Shown: positions 7,698 to 16,725, numbered from the stretch's first letter. The stretch: DNA of 42,202 nucleotides from Lachnospiraceae bacterium (GCA_017622575.1 JAGAQU010000014.1:1-42202), one strand, 5' to 3'. Notes: generated from the sequence alone by a model not told the origin. Numbers and translations: made by a program.

Positions 7698-9279
7698 CGG
7701 TGTGCGTTCACAACCGGGATTTTATGATTCCGTACCTAAAATAGAGAATGTGAATGATATAGAACTGGAGGGATTACGAGTGGCAGAAAATACAGCAGTA
7801 AAAGAGGAAAAAAAGGTGGTTACGCTTACGGTGGCAGAATGCAGTGAGTTTCATAACATGGGGGAATTCCATGAGAATATCACAAGTGTTTCAGATGCAA
7901 TCGCAAAATTCAAGGAGATACCACCGGAGCGCATGAATGGTATTCCAGGCATCGGACTCAGGGTTGCAGATCCAAAGAGTCCTAATGATTATGTGGAAAT
8001 GGATATTTTGGTTGGAAACAGAATTGATCTGGATGTGCTTCACTATGTACCGGATATTGCCGAGAACTGGCAGGCACAGCAGATGATAGCAGCACTGATT
8101 CATGACATGCCGGATGCAAAGGTAGAAGGCAAGATTCCTGATAATATTCAGAAAAAAATTGAATGGCTTGAATCCAGGGATAAGCGTGCGGATGAGTTGC
8201 AGCAGATTACGGATAAACTGGAAAAAGGAGTTGTTGAGGTATTTCAGAGTGACAAATACAAACAGTTCCTAAATACAATGGCAAAGTTTCCGAGATATTC
8301 CGTAAATAATTCCCTTCTGATTATGATGCAGAAACCGGATGCACAGCTCTGTCAGAGCTTTACCGGATGGAAGCAAATGGGCAGGTATGTGAAAAAAGGA
8401 GAAAAGGGAATCAGTATCCTGGCACCCGCTCCATACAAGATAGAAAGAGAGCAGACGAAGCTCGATGATAAAGGAAAACCTGTTTTTGATGCAGACGGAG
8501 AACCGGTAAAGGAAAAGGTGGAAGTCACAATCAGGGCTTTCAAGGTAGTGAAAACTTTTGACCTGTCGCAGACAGACGGAAAAGAGCTTCCTACAATAGG
8601 ACCTTCTGAACTGGTGGGAAGCATTGAAGGATATCCAAAGATCCTACAGGCATTACAGGATATCAGCCCGGTACCTGTCTCTTTTGAGATGATTGACGGA
8701 GAAGCCAAAGGATTTTATCACCTGGAGGATAAAAAGATTGTTGTTCAGGATGGAATGAGTGAGGTACAGACCATAAAGACACTGCTTCATGAGATGGCGC
8801 ACCAGAAACTGCATGATAAAGATGCTGTCCCAGAAGCAAAAGATATTACAAGGAGTGGGAAAGAAGTAGAGGCCGAAAGTGTTGCATACGTTGTATGCCA
8901 GCATTACGGAATCAATACTTCTGACTACTCCTTTTCTTATGTCGCGGGATGGTCTGAAGGAAAGGAAACACCGGAACTGAAAGCATCTCTCGACAAAATC
9001 CGGCAGACCGCATCGGATTTCATTTATCAGATTGATCAGAGAATGGAAGTCCTTACAGCAGATAAAGAACAGGGATTTGTACCGGTGGAGCCGGGGAAAC
9101 AGGAGAAGGCTGCAAACCCGGAATTGCAGGGAGTTGTAGATAAGCTTCTTCATGATATTGATAAGAAACGCACAGCATCAAAGGGGAGGTCATCCGTGAA
9201 AACGAAACTCAAAGAAAACACGGAAAAAACGGCACCTAAGAAAAGTAAATCAACAAAAACGAAGGAGGAAAGAGCATGA
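7687..9279 (+). CDS. YodL-like plus ArdC-like antirestriction / zinc metallopeptidase protein
   Basis: About 530 aa. I chose ATG 7687 (MLISGVRSQPGFYDS) over the in-frame ATG 7672, because GAAGGAG (7674-7680) is six bases upstream of 7687 while nothing suitable precedes 7672. Residues about 35-145 resemble the YodL-like domain of ICE proteins. About 185-285 resemble the ArdC N-terminal domain (FLNTMAKFPRYSVNNSLL, GWKQMGRYVKKGEKGI), a single-strand DNA-binding, antirestriction region. A metallopeptidase motif HEMAH lies at 368-372, with a downstream Glu in KEVEAESVAYVV. ArdC-type proteins protect incoming DNA in the recipient. The Lys-rich tail may bind nucleic acid. Confidence 0.75.
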   Translation: MLISGVRSQPGFYDSVPKIENVNDIELEGLRVAENTAVKEEKKVVTLTVAECSEFHNMGEFHENITSVSDAIAKFKEIPPERMNGIPGIGLRVADPKSPNDYVEMDILVGNRIDLDVLHYVPDIAENWQAQQMIAALIHDMPDAKVEGKIPDNIQKKIEWLESRDKRADELQQITDKLEKGVVEVFQSDKYKQFLNTMAKFPRYSVNNSLLIMMQKPDAQLCQSFTGWKQMGRYVKKGEKGISILAPAPYKIEREQTKLDDKGKPVFDADGEPVKEKVEVTIRAFKVVKTFDLSQTDGKELPTIGPSELVGSIEGYPKILQALQDISPVPVSFEMIDGEAKGFYHLEDKKIVVQDGMSEVQTIKTLLHEMAHQKLHDKDAVPEAKDITRSGKEVEAESVAYVVCQHYGINTSDYSFSYVAGWSEGKETPELKASLDKIRQTASDFIYQIDQRMEVLTADKEQGFVPVEPGKQEKAANPELQGVVDKLLHDIDKKRTASKGRSSVKTKLKENTEKTAPKKSKSTKTKEERA

Positions 9280-9611
9280 ACCAAAAGGACTTCAATGAAG
9301 TGATTGTCAGGCAGACAGACCGTTGTAAATCCCTGTTAATGGCAAAGGGAGCGGAGTATGCTCCCAAAGCTGTTAAGAATGCAGGAGTTGACCGACTGGC
9401 ACATTTCAAGAAGGCAGCAGTTGTGATGAACTCATCACCAAAAGCAGCCCTGATGGGAATGCTGTCAAAGCACCTAATTTCCATATCGGATATGTGTACA
9501 GATGAAAGGCAGTATTCCAGGGAGCAGTGGGATGAGAAAATCACAGACAGCATCAACTACTTTTTAATCCTCCGGGCACTTGTAGAGGAGGAATCGAATG
9601 AAGAAAATTGA
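9276..9611 (+). CDS. DUF1599-like (nucleotide-modification-associated) protein
   Basis: A 111-aa all-helical protein with the pattern KGAEYAPKAVKNAGVDRLAHFKKAA and, near the end, KITDSINYFLILRALVEEE. This resembles the DUF1599 / nucleotide-modification-associated domain 1 family of phages and mobile elements, related in shape to MazG-type nucleotide hydrolases. The ATG follows GAAGGAGGAAAGAGC and overlaps the stop of the ArdC-like gene by four bases; its own end overlaps the thyX-like gene by 14 bases. The placement beside ThyX and dUTPase supports a role in nucleotide pools. The biochemical activity is inferred only. Confidence 0.55.
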   Translation: MNQKDFNEVIVRQTDRCKSLLMAKGAEYAPKAVKNAGVDRLAHFKKAAVVMNSSPKAALMGMLSKHLISISDMCTDERQYSREQWDEKITDSINYFLILRALVEEESNEEN

Positions 9612-10386
9612 AGTAAAAATCTTAAATCCGGAATCAATTGACCAGGCAGAGAAACTGATGGTATGTGCGGCAAGACTGACACAGAGAGGACATCAGATTT
9701 CCTGCCTGAATGATTTTATGGATTTGTATGAAAAGCCATACCAGAGATCAACAGTGGAAAATCTTGTGAAGCTTCCACATCCAACGATTCAGAAGTTTGG
9801 GATTATCAATGTGGTGGTAGTCGGGGCATCCCGAAGATTTCTGGCACAAATTACAAGACACCAGAACGAAGTGAAGTATATGTCTGCAAGTCTTCAGTAC
9901 AGTGATTACTCCGGGGTGGAGGATTTTGTAATTCCTTATGACCTGATGGGAACGGGGCAGGAAGAGGAATACCTAAAGCAGTGCAGCAGTTCCATGAAGA
10001 GTTACCAGGAGATGATCAAAGCCGGTGTAGACAATGATTCAGCCGGATACTGCGCTCCACAGGGGATGAGGAACATACTTCTGATCAGTGCAACTCCGTA
10101 TCAGTGGAAGCACATGATTCACCAGAGAGTTTGCAGAAGAAATACAAAGGAAACCAGATATGTGATGCTGAAAATCTGGGAGCAGCTGATCCGTCAGAAT
10201 GCAGAGCTGTTTTCTGACTGCGGGCCTTTCTGCATGAATGGCGGATGTGAAGAAGGAAAAATGACTTGTGGGAAAGGCATTCCATCCATGATGTCACCAA
10301 CAGATATTATCAGGGTGGATTTTCCAAAACTCTGCGACAGAGAAGTTTTGGAGGAAGGAGAAGCAGATGAAGATACAATTGATTGA
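9598..10386 (+). CDS. thyX: ThyX-like flavin-dependent thymidylate synthase
   Basis: A 262-aa protein with the ThyX layout: SRRFLAQITRHQNEVKYM at about 78-95 in the place of the RHRxxSxN.xSxRY signature, and C-terminal WKHMIHQRVCRRNTKETRYV where the second substrate-binding arginines lie. ThyX methylates dUMP to dTMP using FAD and methylene-tetrahydrofolate. The signature is degenerate: R87-H88 are kept but the third Arg is Gln89 and the Ser spacing is altered. Activity is thus uncertain, and it could make a different product. It overlaps its neighbours on both sides, with dUTPase (which makes dUMP) next. Confidence 0.7.
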   Translation: MKKIEVKILNPESIDQAEKLMVCAARLTQRGHQISCLNDFMDLYEKPYQRSTVENLVKLPHPTIQKFGIINVVVVGASRRFLAQITRHQNEVKYMSASLQYSDYSGVEDFVIPYDLMGTGQEEEYLKQCSSSMKSYQEMIKAGVDNDSAGYCAPQGMRNILLISATPYQWKHMIHQRVCRRNTKETRYVMLKIWEQLIRQNAELFSDCGPFCMNGGCEEGKMTCGKGIPSMMSPTDIIRVDFPKLCDREVLEEGEADEDTID

Positions 10387-10771
10387 CTTTGGAGGGAGAA
10401 GTCCGGAAAGGGCACATGTCAATGATGCAGGAGCAGATGTGTTCAGCCCGGATGACATTGTTATAAGCCCGGGAGAGATTAGTAAGATTCCTCTGGGATT
10501 TGGTCTTAGAATACCGGACGGCTTTGCCGGATATATCTTTCCAAGAAGCGGATTAAGCACAAAGGGGATTGTATGTGAACTGCCACCCATCGATTCCAGT
10601 TATACGGGAGAGGTTCATGCAATCATTTCCAATGTGGGAAACAGGGATTATGAGATAAAAGCCGGTGATAAGATTGGACAGCTTGTAATCATGCCAGTGC
10701 TGATTCCTGAATTTACTTTTGAAAAATGGGAAGAACGAGGAACCGGAGCATTCGGTTCCACAGGAAGATAA
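10367..10771 (+). CDS. dut: dUTP diphosphatase
   Basis: A 134-aa trimeric-type dUTPase with all five family motifs in order: AGAD (21-24), PRSGLS (59-64), PPIDSSYTGE (73-82, containing the catalytic Asp76 and Tyr79), AGDKIGQLVI (99-108) and the P-loop-like RGTGAFGSTG (124-133). It hydrolyses dUTP to dUMP and pyrophosphate, which lowers uracil in DNA and feeds thymidylate synthesis by the adjacent ThyX-like protein. It starts inside the thyX-like gene after GGAGGAAGGAGAAGCAG. The end lies 11 bases before the topoisomerase start. Confidence 0.92.
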   Translation: MKIQLIDFGGRSPERAHVNDAGADVFSPDDIVISPGEISKIPLGFGLRIPDGFAGYIFPRSGLSTKGIVCELPPIDSSYTGEVHAIISNVGNRDYEIKAGDKIGQLVIMPVLIPEFTFEKWEERGTGAFGSTGR

Positions 10772-10782
10772 GGAGAATGCGA

Positions 10783-12936
10783 ATGTCATATAAGTTAGTG
10801 ATTGCCGAGAAGCCTTCTGTGGCACAGTCCATTGCGAAGGTGATTGGCGCAGAAAATAGAGAAGACGGATATCTGGAAGGAAACGGGTATATTGTCAGCT
10901 GGTGTGTAGGACATCTGGTAGAACTTGCTTCGCCGGAGTCTTATAACGAAAAATACGAAAAGTGGAGATATGAGGATCTTCCAATCCTCCCATCAGAGTG
11001 GAACTATCAGATTGCAGATGCAACAAGAAAGCAGTTTGGTATTCTGAAAAAGCTGATGGAAAGAGAGGATGTAACCGGATTAGTAGAAGCCACTGATGCC
11101 GGACGAGAGGGAGAACTGATTTTCCGGCTTGTATATCATCAAACAAAATGTAAAAAGCCATTCGAGCGTTTATGGATTTCATCTATGGAAGACCAGGCGA
11201 TTTCGGATGGCTTTTCTAATTTGAAAAATGGAAAGGAATATGATGATCTTTACCAGGCAGCGCTCTGCAGGGAACGTGCAGATTGGATTGTGGGAATGAA
11301 TGCAACAAGATTATTCTCTACCCTGTATGGTCAGACACTGAATGTAGGAAGAGTCATGACACCAACCCTTGCAATGATTGTTCAGAGGGAAGCGGAGATT
11401 GATGGATTCAGACCAGAACCAATCTACAGGCTTTCCATTAAATGTGGAGGAATTACTGCATTGTCAGAGCGATTCGAGAAGAAACAGGATGCAGAAGATA
11501 TTCTCAATATTCTGAAAAAGCAGAAGACGGCACAGGTCACAAAGATTGATCCGGTAGATAAGCAGGAGAAGGCACCACAGCTCTACAGTCTGACTGCATT
11601 ACAAAGAGATGCAAACCGTTTTTTGGGATTTACGGCACAGCAGACGCTTGATTATACCCAGAGTCTTTATGAGAAGAAGCTGGTTACCTATCCAAGAACG
11701 GACAGTAGATTTCTCACAGAAGATATGGAGGATATGATTCCAAACCTGGCAAAGAAGATGGCGGATAAGTTTGGATATACAAAGCAAATGCAAGTCCATG
11801 CAAAACAGGTCATCAACAACAATAAAGTCAGTGACCACCATGCAATCATTCCGACTGTCAATGTGGCAGAAGCAGCTTTTGGAGAACTCCCATCTGGGGA
11901 ACAGAAGGTGTTAAGTCTGATTACAGCCAGACTGTTATCGGCTGTTGGTGATCCGGCAGTGAGAAATGAAATGGATGTGGAATTTACCTGTGCAGATACG
12001 GTATTCAAAGCTAAGGCAAAAAATATCAGGGAAAAAGGATGGAGAGATATTCAGGAATGGATCATGGGAAGCAGTGAGGAAAGCACAGATTCCGAAACAG
12101 AGAATGAAGACAAAAGTGGGAACGCTGATATGCTTGCATGTATTGCAGCCCTGACCAGTGGAAAATCATATCCATTACAGAATCCCAAGATGGAAGAAGG
12201 AAAGACAACACCAAAGAAGCATTTTACAGAGGACAGTCTGCTTTCTGCCATGGAGCGTGCCGGCGCGGATGAGATGCCGGATGAAGTGGAACGCAAAGGA
12301 ATCGGAACATCAGCAACAAGGGCAGCTACCATTGAAAAACTGGTACGCATCGGTTTTGTGGAACGAAAGGGAAATAAAAAGACAAAGTACCTTCTTCCAA
12401 CACATAAGGGAGTTGCACTGATTACGGTTATGCCGGAACAGATTCAGTCTCCTTCCATGACTGCGGAATGGGAACAGAAACTTCTGGATGTTGAAAAAGG
12501 AACCTATCAGGATTCCGATTTTATGAGCGAAATTGAGAAAATGATTACGGAGTTGGTCAGAAACTATAAAATCATCGAGGATGCGGAAGTGCTTATGCAT
12601 CCTGCCCTGGAAGAAATCGGTGTTTGTCCATGCTGTGGGAAGCATGTGGTCGAGAGGCAGAAGGGATATTCCTGTGAAAACAGGGAATGTAATTTCGTAC
12701 TCTGGAAGCAGAACAAATTCTTTGAAGCCCTTGGAAAGAAGATGACAAAGCAGATTGCATCAAAGCTTCTTTCTGATGGAAAGGCAGCTCTGAAAGGATG
12801 CAAGTCCAAGAAGACAGGCAATACCTATGACACCACGGTTGTCATGAAGGTTGATGAAAACCAGAGAGCAGTATTTGAACTGAATTTTGAGAAGGGAGAT
12901 GTAAAGCATGGAAAAACCAAAGGCAAGAAAGATTAA
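10783..12936 (+). CDS. topB: DNA topoisomerase III of the ICE
   Basis: A type IA topoisomerase of 717 aa. I take ATG 10783 (MSYKLVIAEKPSVAQS) because AAGGAG (10770-10775) is seven bases upstream; the longer frame to 10726 lies inside dut. Visible motifs are the Toprim EAEKPS-type start, D105 in EATDAGREGE, and catalytic Tyr303 in TYPRTDS. A C-terminal zinc ribbon has C615, C618, C631 and C636. Such enzymes relax or decatenate single-stranded regions and are standard in Tn1549-type elements, where they help process transferred DNA. The protein is complete and follows nucleotide genes in one operon. Confidence 0.93.
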   Translation: MSYKLVIAEKPSVAQSIAKVIGAENREDGYLEGNGYIVSWCVGHLVELASPESYNEKYEKWRYEDLPILPSEWNYQIADATRKQFGILKKLMEREDVTGLVEATDAGREGELIFRLVYHQTKCKKPFERLWISSMEDQAISDGFSNLKNGKEYDDLYQAALCRERADWIVGMNATRLFSTLYGQTLNVGRVMTPTLAMIVQREAEIDGFRPEPIYRLSIKCGGITALSERFEKKQDAEDILNILKKQKTAQVTKIDPVDKQEKAPQLYSLTALQRDANRFLGFTAQQTLDYTQSLYEKKLVTYPRTDSRFLTEDMEDMIPNLAKKMADKFGYTKQMQVHAKQVINNNKVSDHHAIIPTVNVAEAAFGELPSGEQKVLSLITARLLSAVGDPAVRNEMDVEFTCADTVFKAKAKNIREKGWRDIQEWIMGSSEESTDSETENEDKSGNADMLACIAALTSGKSYPLQNPKMEEGKTTPKKHFTEDSLLSAMERAGADEMPDEVERKGIGTSATRAATIEKLVRIGFVERKGNKKTKYLLPTHKGVALITVMPEQIQSPSMTAEWEQKLLDVEKGTYQDSDFMSEIEKMITELVRNYKIIEDAEVLMHPALEEIGVCPCCGKHVVERQKGYSCENRECNFVLWKQNKFFEALGKKMTKQIASKLLSDGKAALKGCKSKKTGNTYDTTVVMKVDENQRAVFELNFEKGDVKHGKTKGKKD

Positions 12937-13273
12937 GAAGTGGGATGAAGTGCATGGAGAATATGAAGTGGAAGTATCAGAAGGAGGCGGATGTGATCCA
13001 GAGGAGGCAGCCGGTGCCGGTCCTTCCATCAGCAGAAATCCCATGCGCGGTATTGAGGATATGGTGGAGCAGAATGACAATAACTTTGACGGAGTGATTA
13101 ACAATGTGAAGGTTGAGCCGGCAGTTGGAACATTAGAAATTCCTCCTGATGATAAAAAGTCTGTGCTGGAAAAATTAAAGGAACAAAGTAAGCAGGTGCA
13201 GCCATCGGTACAAGTTCCTGAGAGAAAAACAATTCTCGGATGTTGTTTTGAAAGGGAGTTACAGGGATGGTAG
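12908..13273 (+). CDS. Small ICE protein, DUF4316-like tail
   Basis: A 121-aa hydrophilic protein that begins inside the topB end (ATG after GGGAGATGTAAAGC) and ends seven bases into mobC. It has a stretch MVEQNDNNFDGVINN and a tail SVLEKLKEQ ... ERKTILGCCFEREL that resembles the C-terminal DUF4316 segment found upstream of mobC in related elements. No catalytic motif is visible. The double overlap suggests translational coupling from topoisomerase into the relaxosome genes. Family assignment is tentative. Confidence 0.55.
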   Translation: MEKPKARKIKKWDEVHGEYEVEVSEGGGCDPEEAAGAGPSISRNPMRGIEDMVEQNDNNFDGVINNVKVEPAVGTLEIPPDDKKSVLEKLKEQSKQVQPSVQVPERKTILGCCFERELQGW

Positions 13274-13599
13274 AGAGATCAAAACGAATTGAGTTAAGAG
13301 TGACTGCGGATGAACTTAAGAAGATTCATGAGCGCATGGAAGAGGCTGGGATTTCCAGCCTCACTGCCTATCTGGTCAGAATGGCGCTTCATGGATATGT
13401 GATCGTGATGGATCTTTCTGATCTTAAAGAGATTCTTCGCTTGTTGCAGATATCCGGGAACAACCTGAACCAGTACGCGAAGAAAGCAAATGAGACGGGT
13501 AGCATTTACCATGAGGATATTGAAGAACTGAAAACAAATCAGAAAGAGATTTTGCAGGAAATGAGAAAAGTGCTGGACAGGCTGACAGCAATTATGTAA
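13267..13599 (+). CDS. mobC: MobC-type relaxosome accessory protein
   Basis: A 110-aa protein with an N-terminal ribbon-helix-helix-like segment (RSKRIELRVTADELKKIHERM) and the MobC signature LLQISGNNLNQYAKKANETG, followed by a coiled-coil end. MobC proteins bind near oriT, open the strands and help the relaxase nick. It sits immediately before the relaxase with a 13-base gap and starts inside the preceding gene. Length is typical. Confidence 0.85.
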   Translation: MVERSKRIELRVTADELKKIHERMEEAGISSLTAYLVRMALHGYVIVMDLSDLKEILRLLQISGNNLNQYAKKANETGSIYHEDIEELKTNQKEILQEMRKVLDRLTAIM

Positions 13600-13612
13600 G
13601 GCGGGTGAGAGA

Positions 13613-15037
13613 ATGGCGGCAACAAAACTGATAGCAATGCACCAGAACAAAGGCCGGAGTGTGATGCAGTGTCTTAAGGACAGAACTGATTATGCAATGA
13701 ACGGAGATAAGACGGAGGAAGGTAAATATATTTCTTCCTATCAATGCAACCCAGAGTTGGTTGATCTGGAATTTGCACAGGCCAAAAAAGAATATCTTCA
13801 TAAAACATGGAGGCAGCCCAAGGGAGATGTCATTGCTTATCAGATTCGCCAGTCTTTCAAACCAGGAGAGATTACACCCGAAAAGGCAAACGAGGTCGGA
13901 TATGAAACTGGTATGAGATTCACGAAAGGGAATCATGCTTTTATTGTTGCAACCCACGTAGATAAGGCTCATATTCACAATCATATTATTTTCAATTCCA
14001 CCAATCTGGAGTGCGACAGGAAATTTAGGGATTTCTGGTTTTCAGGAATTGCGTTGCAGAGACTCAGTGACATTATCTGTCTGGAGTATGGTCTTTCTAT
14101 CATTCCAAAGGTAAAACCGAGTGAAAGACAGAAACGGACCAAGTACCCGGACCGTGTAAGCATGAGGGACATTATCCGGAAAGATATTCTGAAATGTCTT
14201 GACCAGAAACCGGCAGATTTTGATGAACTGTTGAAACTTTTGCAGGCGGAAGGATATGAGATTAAGCGTGGGAAACACACAGCAATCTGTGGAAAAGAGC
14301 AAAAGCGGTTTATCCGGTTCCGTTCACTTGGAGAAGACTTTACAGAAGAAAATCTGAAAAGAGTGATTGCAGGCGAGAAAGAACCTCCTGAAAAAAATGA
14401 AAAAGTACCAGACCGGAAAGAACCAAAACAAGAGAAACGGAAGTTTGATCTGGTGGTTGATATTCAGGAGAAGATGGCTCAGGGAAAGAACGGCGGATAT
14501 GTAAGGTGGGCGAAGAAATATAATATCAAACAATTTGCTGAATCCATTTTATTCCTACAACAGCATGATATTCATGATAAGGAAACTCTGGACGCACTGG
14601 TCGAAGGAAGTTCATCCAGATATCATGAACTGATGAAAACCATCAAAGAAGCAGAGGAAAAGATGGCAGCAAATAAAGTGATTAAGACACACATAATCAA
14701 TTATGCCAAGACAAGGGAAACATATATTGCTTACCGGAAATCGGGATATAGCAAAAAATTTTACGAAGCACACCGAGATGAAATTACTCTTCACAAGGCG
14801 GCCAAGGAAGCATTTTCCAGACTCCCAGATGGAAAAATTCCAAAGGTAAAAGACCTGAATGAAGAATTTGCCAGACTGCTTTCTGAGAAAAAAGCTGCTT
14901 ACAGCGAATACAAGAAAATAAAAAAAGAGATGCGGGATTATCAGATAGCGAAGCAAAATGTGGAATCCTTCTATGCGGCTCAGCAGACCTGGGACCAGGA
15001 GGAAGATTTGAAAAAGAAAAGGCAGCAGCAGAGATAA
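13613..15037 (+). CDS. MOBP-type relaxase (VirD2/MobA-like)
   Basis: A 474-aa relaxase. The metal-binding histidines appear as HIHNHI (H120, H122, H124) in HVDKAHIHNHIIFNS, and a candidate nucleophile Tyr27 lies in RTDYAMN. The enzyme nicks oriT, stays bound to the 5' end and pilots the strand into the recipient. The C-terminal half is charged and helical (about 280-474), as in VirD2-type relaxases of Tn1549. The ATG follows GGCGGGTGAGAGA, a weak ribosome site, consistent with coupling to mobC. A clear terminator follows, ending the transfer operon. Confidence 0.9.
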   Translation: MAATKLIAMHQNKGRSVMQCLKDRTDYAMNGDKTEEGKYISSYQCNPELVDLEFAQAKKEYLHKTWRQPKGDVIAYQIRQSFKPGEITPEKANEVGYETGMRFTKGNHAFIVATHVDKAHIHNHIIFNSTNLECDRKFRDFWFSGIALQRLSDIICLEYGLSIIPKVKPSERQKRTKYPDRVSMRDIIRKDILKCLDQKPADFDELLKLLQAEGYEIKRGKHTAICGKEQKRFIRFRSLGEDFTEENLKRVIAGEKEPPEKNEKVPDRKEPKQEKRKFDLVVDIQEKMAQGKNGGYVRWAKKYNIKQFAESILFLQQHDIHDKETLDALVEGSSSRYHELMKTIKEAEEKMAANKVIKTHIINYAKTRETYIAYRKSGYSKKFYEAHRDEITLHKAAKEAFSRLPDGKIPKVKDLNEEFARLLSEKKAAYSEYKKIKKEMRDYQIAKQNVESFYAAQQTWDQEEDLKKKRQQQR

Positions 15038-15043
15038 GCATAT

Positions 15044-15087
15044 GGGCAATCATCAAAGTGGAAGTTGGTGGTTGCCCTCTTTTTTTG
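15044..15087 (+). terminator. Rho-independent terminator after the relaxase
   Basis: GGGCAATCAT (15044-15053) pairs with GTGGTTGCCC (15068-15077), ten pairs with two G-T, followed by TCTTTTTTT. It closes the conjugation operon seven bases after the relaxase stop. Confidence 0.85.
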
Positions 15088-15255
15088 TAATTCTGGCAGA
15101 GCAGGAATGTATCAGCACTCACAAAGTGAGGGTGTAGTTTGGCATCGGAGATGACATTCTAAGGGGATTGGGGATGTGCCTCCAACAAGCAAACGCGCTC
15201 GTGTACGTACGAGGGCACTGCTTGCAAAGTTTGTACCGAATTCGGTACAAAATTG
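15088..15255. other. Gene-free palindrome cluster (candidate oriT region)
   Basis: No credible reading frame. It holds a short dyad (CACTCAC/GTGAGGGTG, near 15116-15133), a long imperfect hairpin at 15186-15224 (outer arms CAAGCA/TGCTTG, inner arms CTCGT/ACGAG), and a perfect 22-bp palindrome at 15230-15251 centred on GAATTC with TACCGAATTCGGTA in the middle. Dyads next to a relaxase gene are typical of origins of transfer, but I cannot identify a nic site. The RIT element begins directly to the right. Confidence 0.35.
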
Positions 15256-15343
15256 GTTATACCGAAAAAATAGTTATACCGAATTCTTCGGAAAATCTTG
15301 ATTTATCAATGATTGCTCACTAGAAATTCGGTATAACTTTTTT
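15256..15343 (+). repeat. RIT left inverted repeat, 88 bp
   Basis: Identical, in reverse complement, to 18848-18935 over all 88 bases by manual comparison. It contains the 11-mer GTTATACCGAA at 15256-15266 and 15273-15283 and its inverse TTCGGTATAAC at 15327-15337. One more inverse copy lies just inside at 15392-15402. The units are probable recombinase binding sites. Confidence 0.9.
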
Positions 15344-15477
15344 ATGATTATCGTTGTTTATTGAACCAAAATACCTCAGCAGATACTTTATTTCGGTATA
15401 ACTTTTCTGCCTATCTTATAACTGATACCATGGATTTAGCAGACTTAAGTCTAGCAATAGAAAGGAGGCTAAATGCC

Positions 15478-16725
15478 ATGGAACAACAAAAAGTAACTAT
15501 TAATGAACTGATGAAGCGGCTTACTGATGAAATGCAGCGGATTGGGTACAGCTCGTATACTATCTACAGAAATTTCATACCAAACATGATGCATGTAGTC
15601 CATTACTACGAAGCCAAAGGTGAAATATATTACTCGCCAGCCACATCTGCTGAATACCTTGCCTGTAATGTTGAAAGACGGGACAGAGGTGAAATCACAG
15701 ATCATTATGTACGCCAAATCAGATCTATCATTTCTAAGATGGATGAATTTTATACCACAGGCGCGCTTCGAATTCGACTCAATATGCATGGAACTATCTA
15801 TGTAATTAGTCCAGAACACGAGCACCTTATTGATCAATTCATTGGATGGAAAAACTACGGTCCTAATACACGCGATGATGTGCGTTGGGTTGTCAGAAAA
15901 TATCTTTATTATCTTGAAAGTTTAGGATTCTTTTCTTTAGCTGATGTTTCTGTTGATACAGTCAGGAATTTCATTCTGCAAACTGCATCTGAGGTAAAGG
16001 CCGCATCTCTCCACAACATCCTCCTTTACCTAAAATATTTCCACATGTTTTTGAAAGAGAATAATGTACCTGCGCCTGATTGTGTTGAATTATTTTCATA
16101 CAGAGTCTACAGGGAAATGCCTGTGCAGAGCTATGTTACTGACGAAGAACTTAACAGCATCTTTGCTGTAATTGACAGAGACACAGATGCCGGGAAACGT
16201 GATTATGCCATCATACAACTTTCAGCTACAACAGGACTTAGAGCTTCTGACATAATCAGAATAAAGCTTTCGGACATAAACTGGCGTAAGGGTGAAATCA
16301 GAATGACGCAGAAAAAGACTGGTCGAGAAATCATGATCCCTCTGGTTCATGAATCGGCAGAAGCTATCAAGGATTATATACTGAATGCCCGACCTGCCTC
16401 TGAAAATCCCGAACTGTTTTTACGAGTTAATCCACCCTGTTATGCGATTGTGGATCCTGCCGCTATAGGTGATATGTTCAAACGCTATGAAAGAAGAGCC
16501 GGTATTGAACGTCAGGCACTTGATGGAAAAGGATTTCACGGACTGCGAAGACGACTCGCAAAGAAGCTTCTGGTATCTGGAAGTCCTACAACAGAAATAG
16601 CGCAGATACTTGGGCATAATGACGTGGATTCTGTCAGACAGTATCTTTCTCTGGATACATCTAACTTAAAGGAATGTGCATTGACTTTCGACGGAATCCC
16701 ACTTGCCAGAAAGGAGTTTTGCTAA
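15478..16725 (+). CDS. RIT tyrosine recombinase A
   Basis: A 415-aa tyrosine recombinase. The start ATG 15478 (MEQQKVTINELMKRL) is chosen because AAAGGAGG (15461-15468) lies nine bases upstream; longer in-frame starts (TTG 15361, ATG 15430) lack a site. Catalytic residues: R255 in TTGLRASD, H354 and R357 in FHGLRRR, H380 in LGHND and nucleophile Y389 in RQYL. It cuts and rejoins DNA through a 3'-phosphotyrosine link. The gene ends in TAATG, so the next recombinase is translationally coupled. Together the three genes define the RIT element. Confidence 0.88.
   Translation: MEQQKVTINELMKRLTDEMQRIGYSSYTIYRNFIPNMMHVVHYYEAKGEIYYSPATSAEYLACNVERRDRGEITDHYVRQIRSIISKMDEFYTTGALRIRLNMHGTIYVISPEHEHLIDQFIGWKNYGPNTRDDVRWVVRKYLYYLESLGFFSLADVSVDTVRNFILQTASEVKAASLHNILLYLKYFHMFLKENNVPAPDCVELFSYRVYREMPVQSYVTDEELNSIFAVIDRDTDAGKRDYAIIQLSATTGLRASDIIRIKLSDINWRKGEIRMTQKKTGREIMIPLVHESAEAIKDYILNARPASENPELFLRVNPPCYAIVDPAAIGDMFKRYERRAGIERQALDGKGFHGLRRRLAKKLLVSGSPTTEIAQILGHNDVDSVRQYLSLDTSNLKECALTFDGIPLARKEFC

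Noticed and set aside
9236..9556. 106-aa minus-strand frame
   Set aside because: It is opposite the DUF1599-like gene, which has a good ribosome site and overlaps its neighbours in operon fashion.
13592..13984. 130-aa minus-strand frame opposite the relaxase
   Set aside because: The plus strand encodes relaxase motifs including HIHNHI; the minus frame shows nothing.
15361..15477. Extended N terminus of the first RIT recombinase
   Set aside because: It lacks a ribosome site and covers a recombinase-site repeat (15392-15402); ATG 15478 has AAAGGAGG in place.
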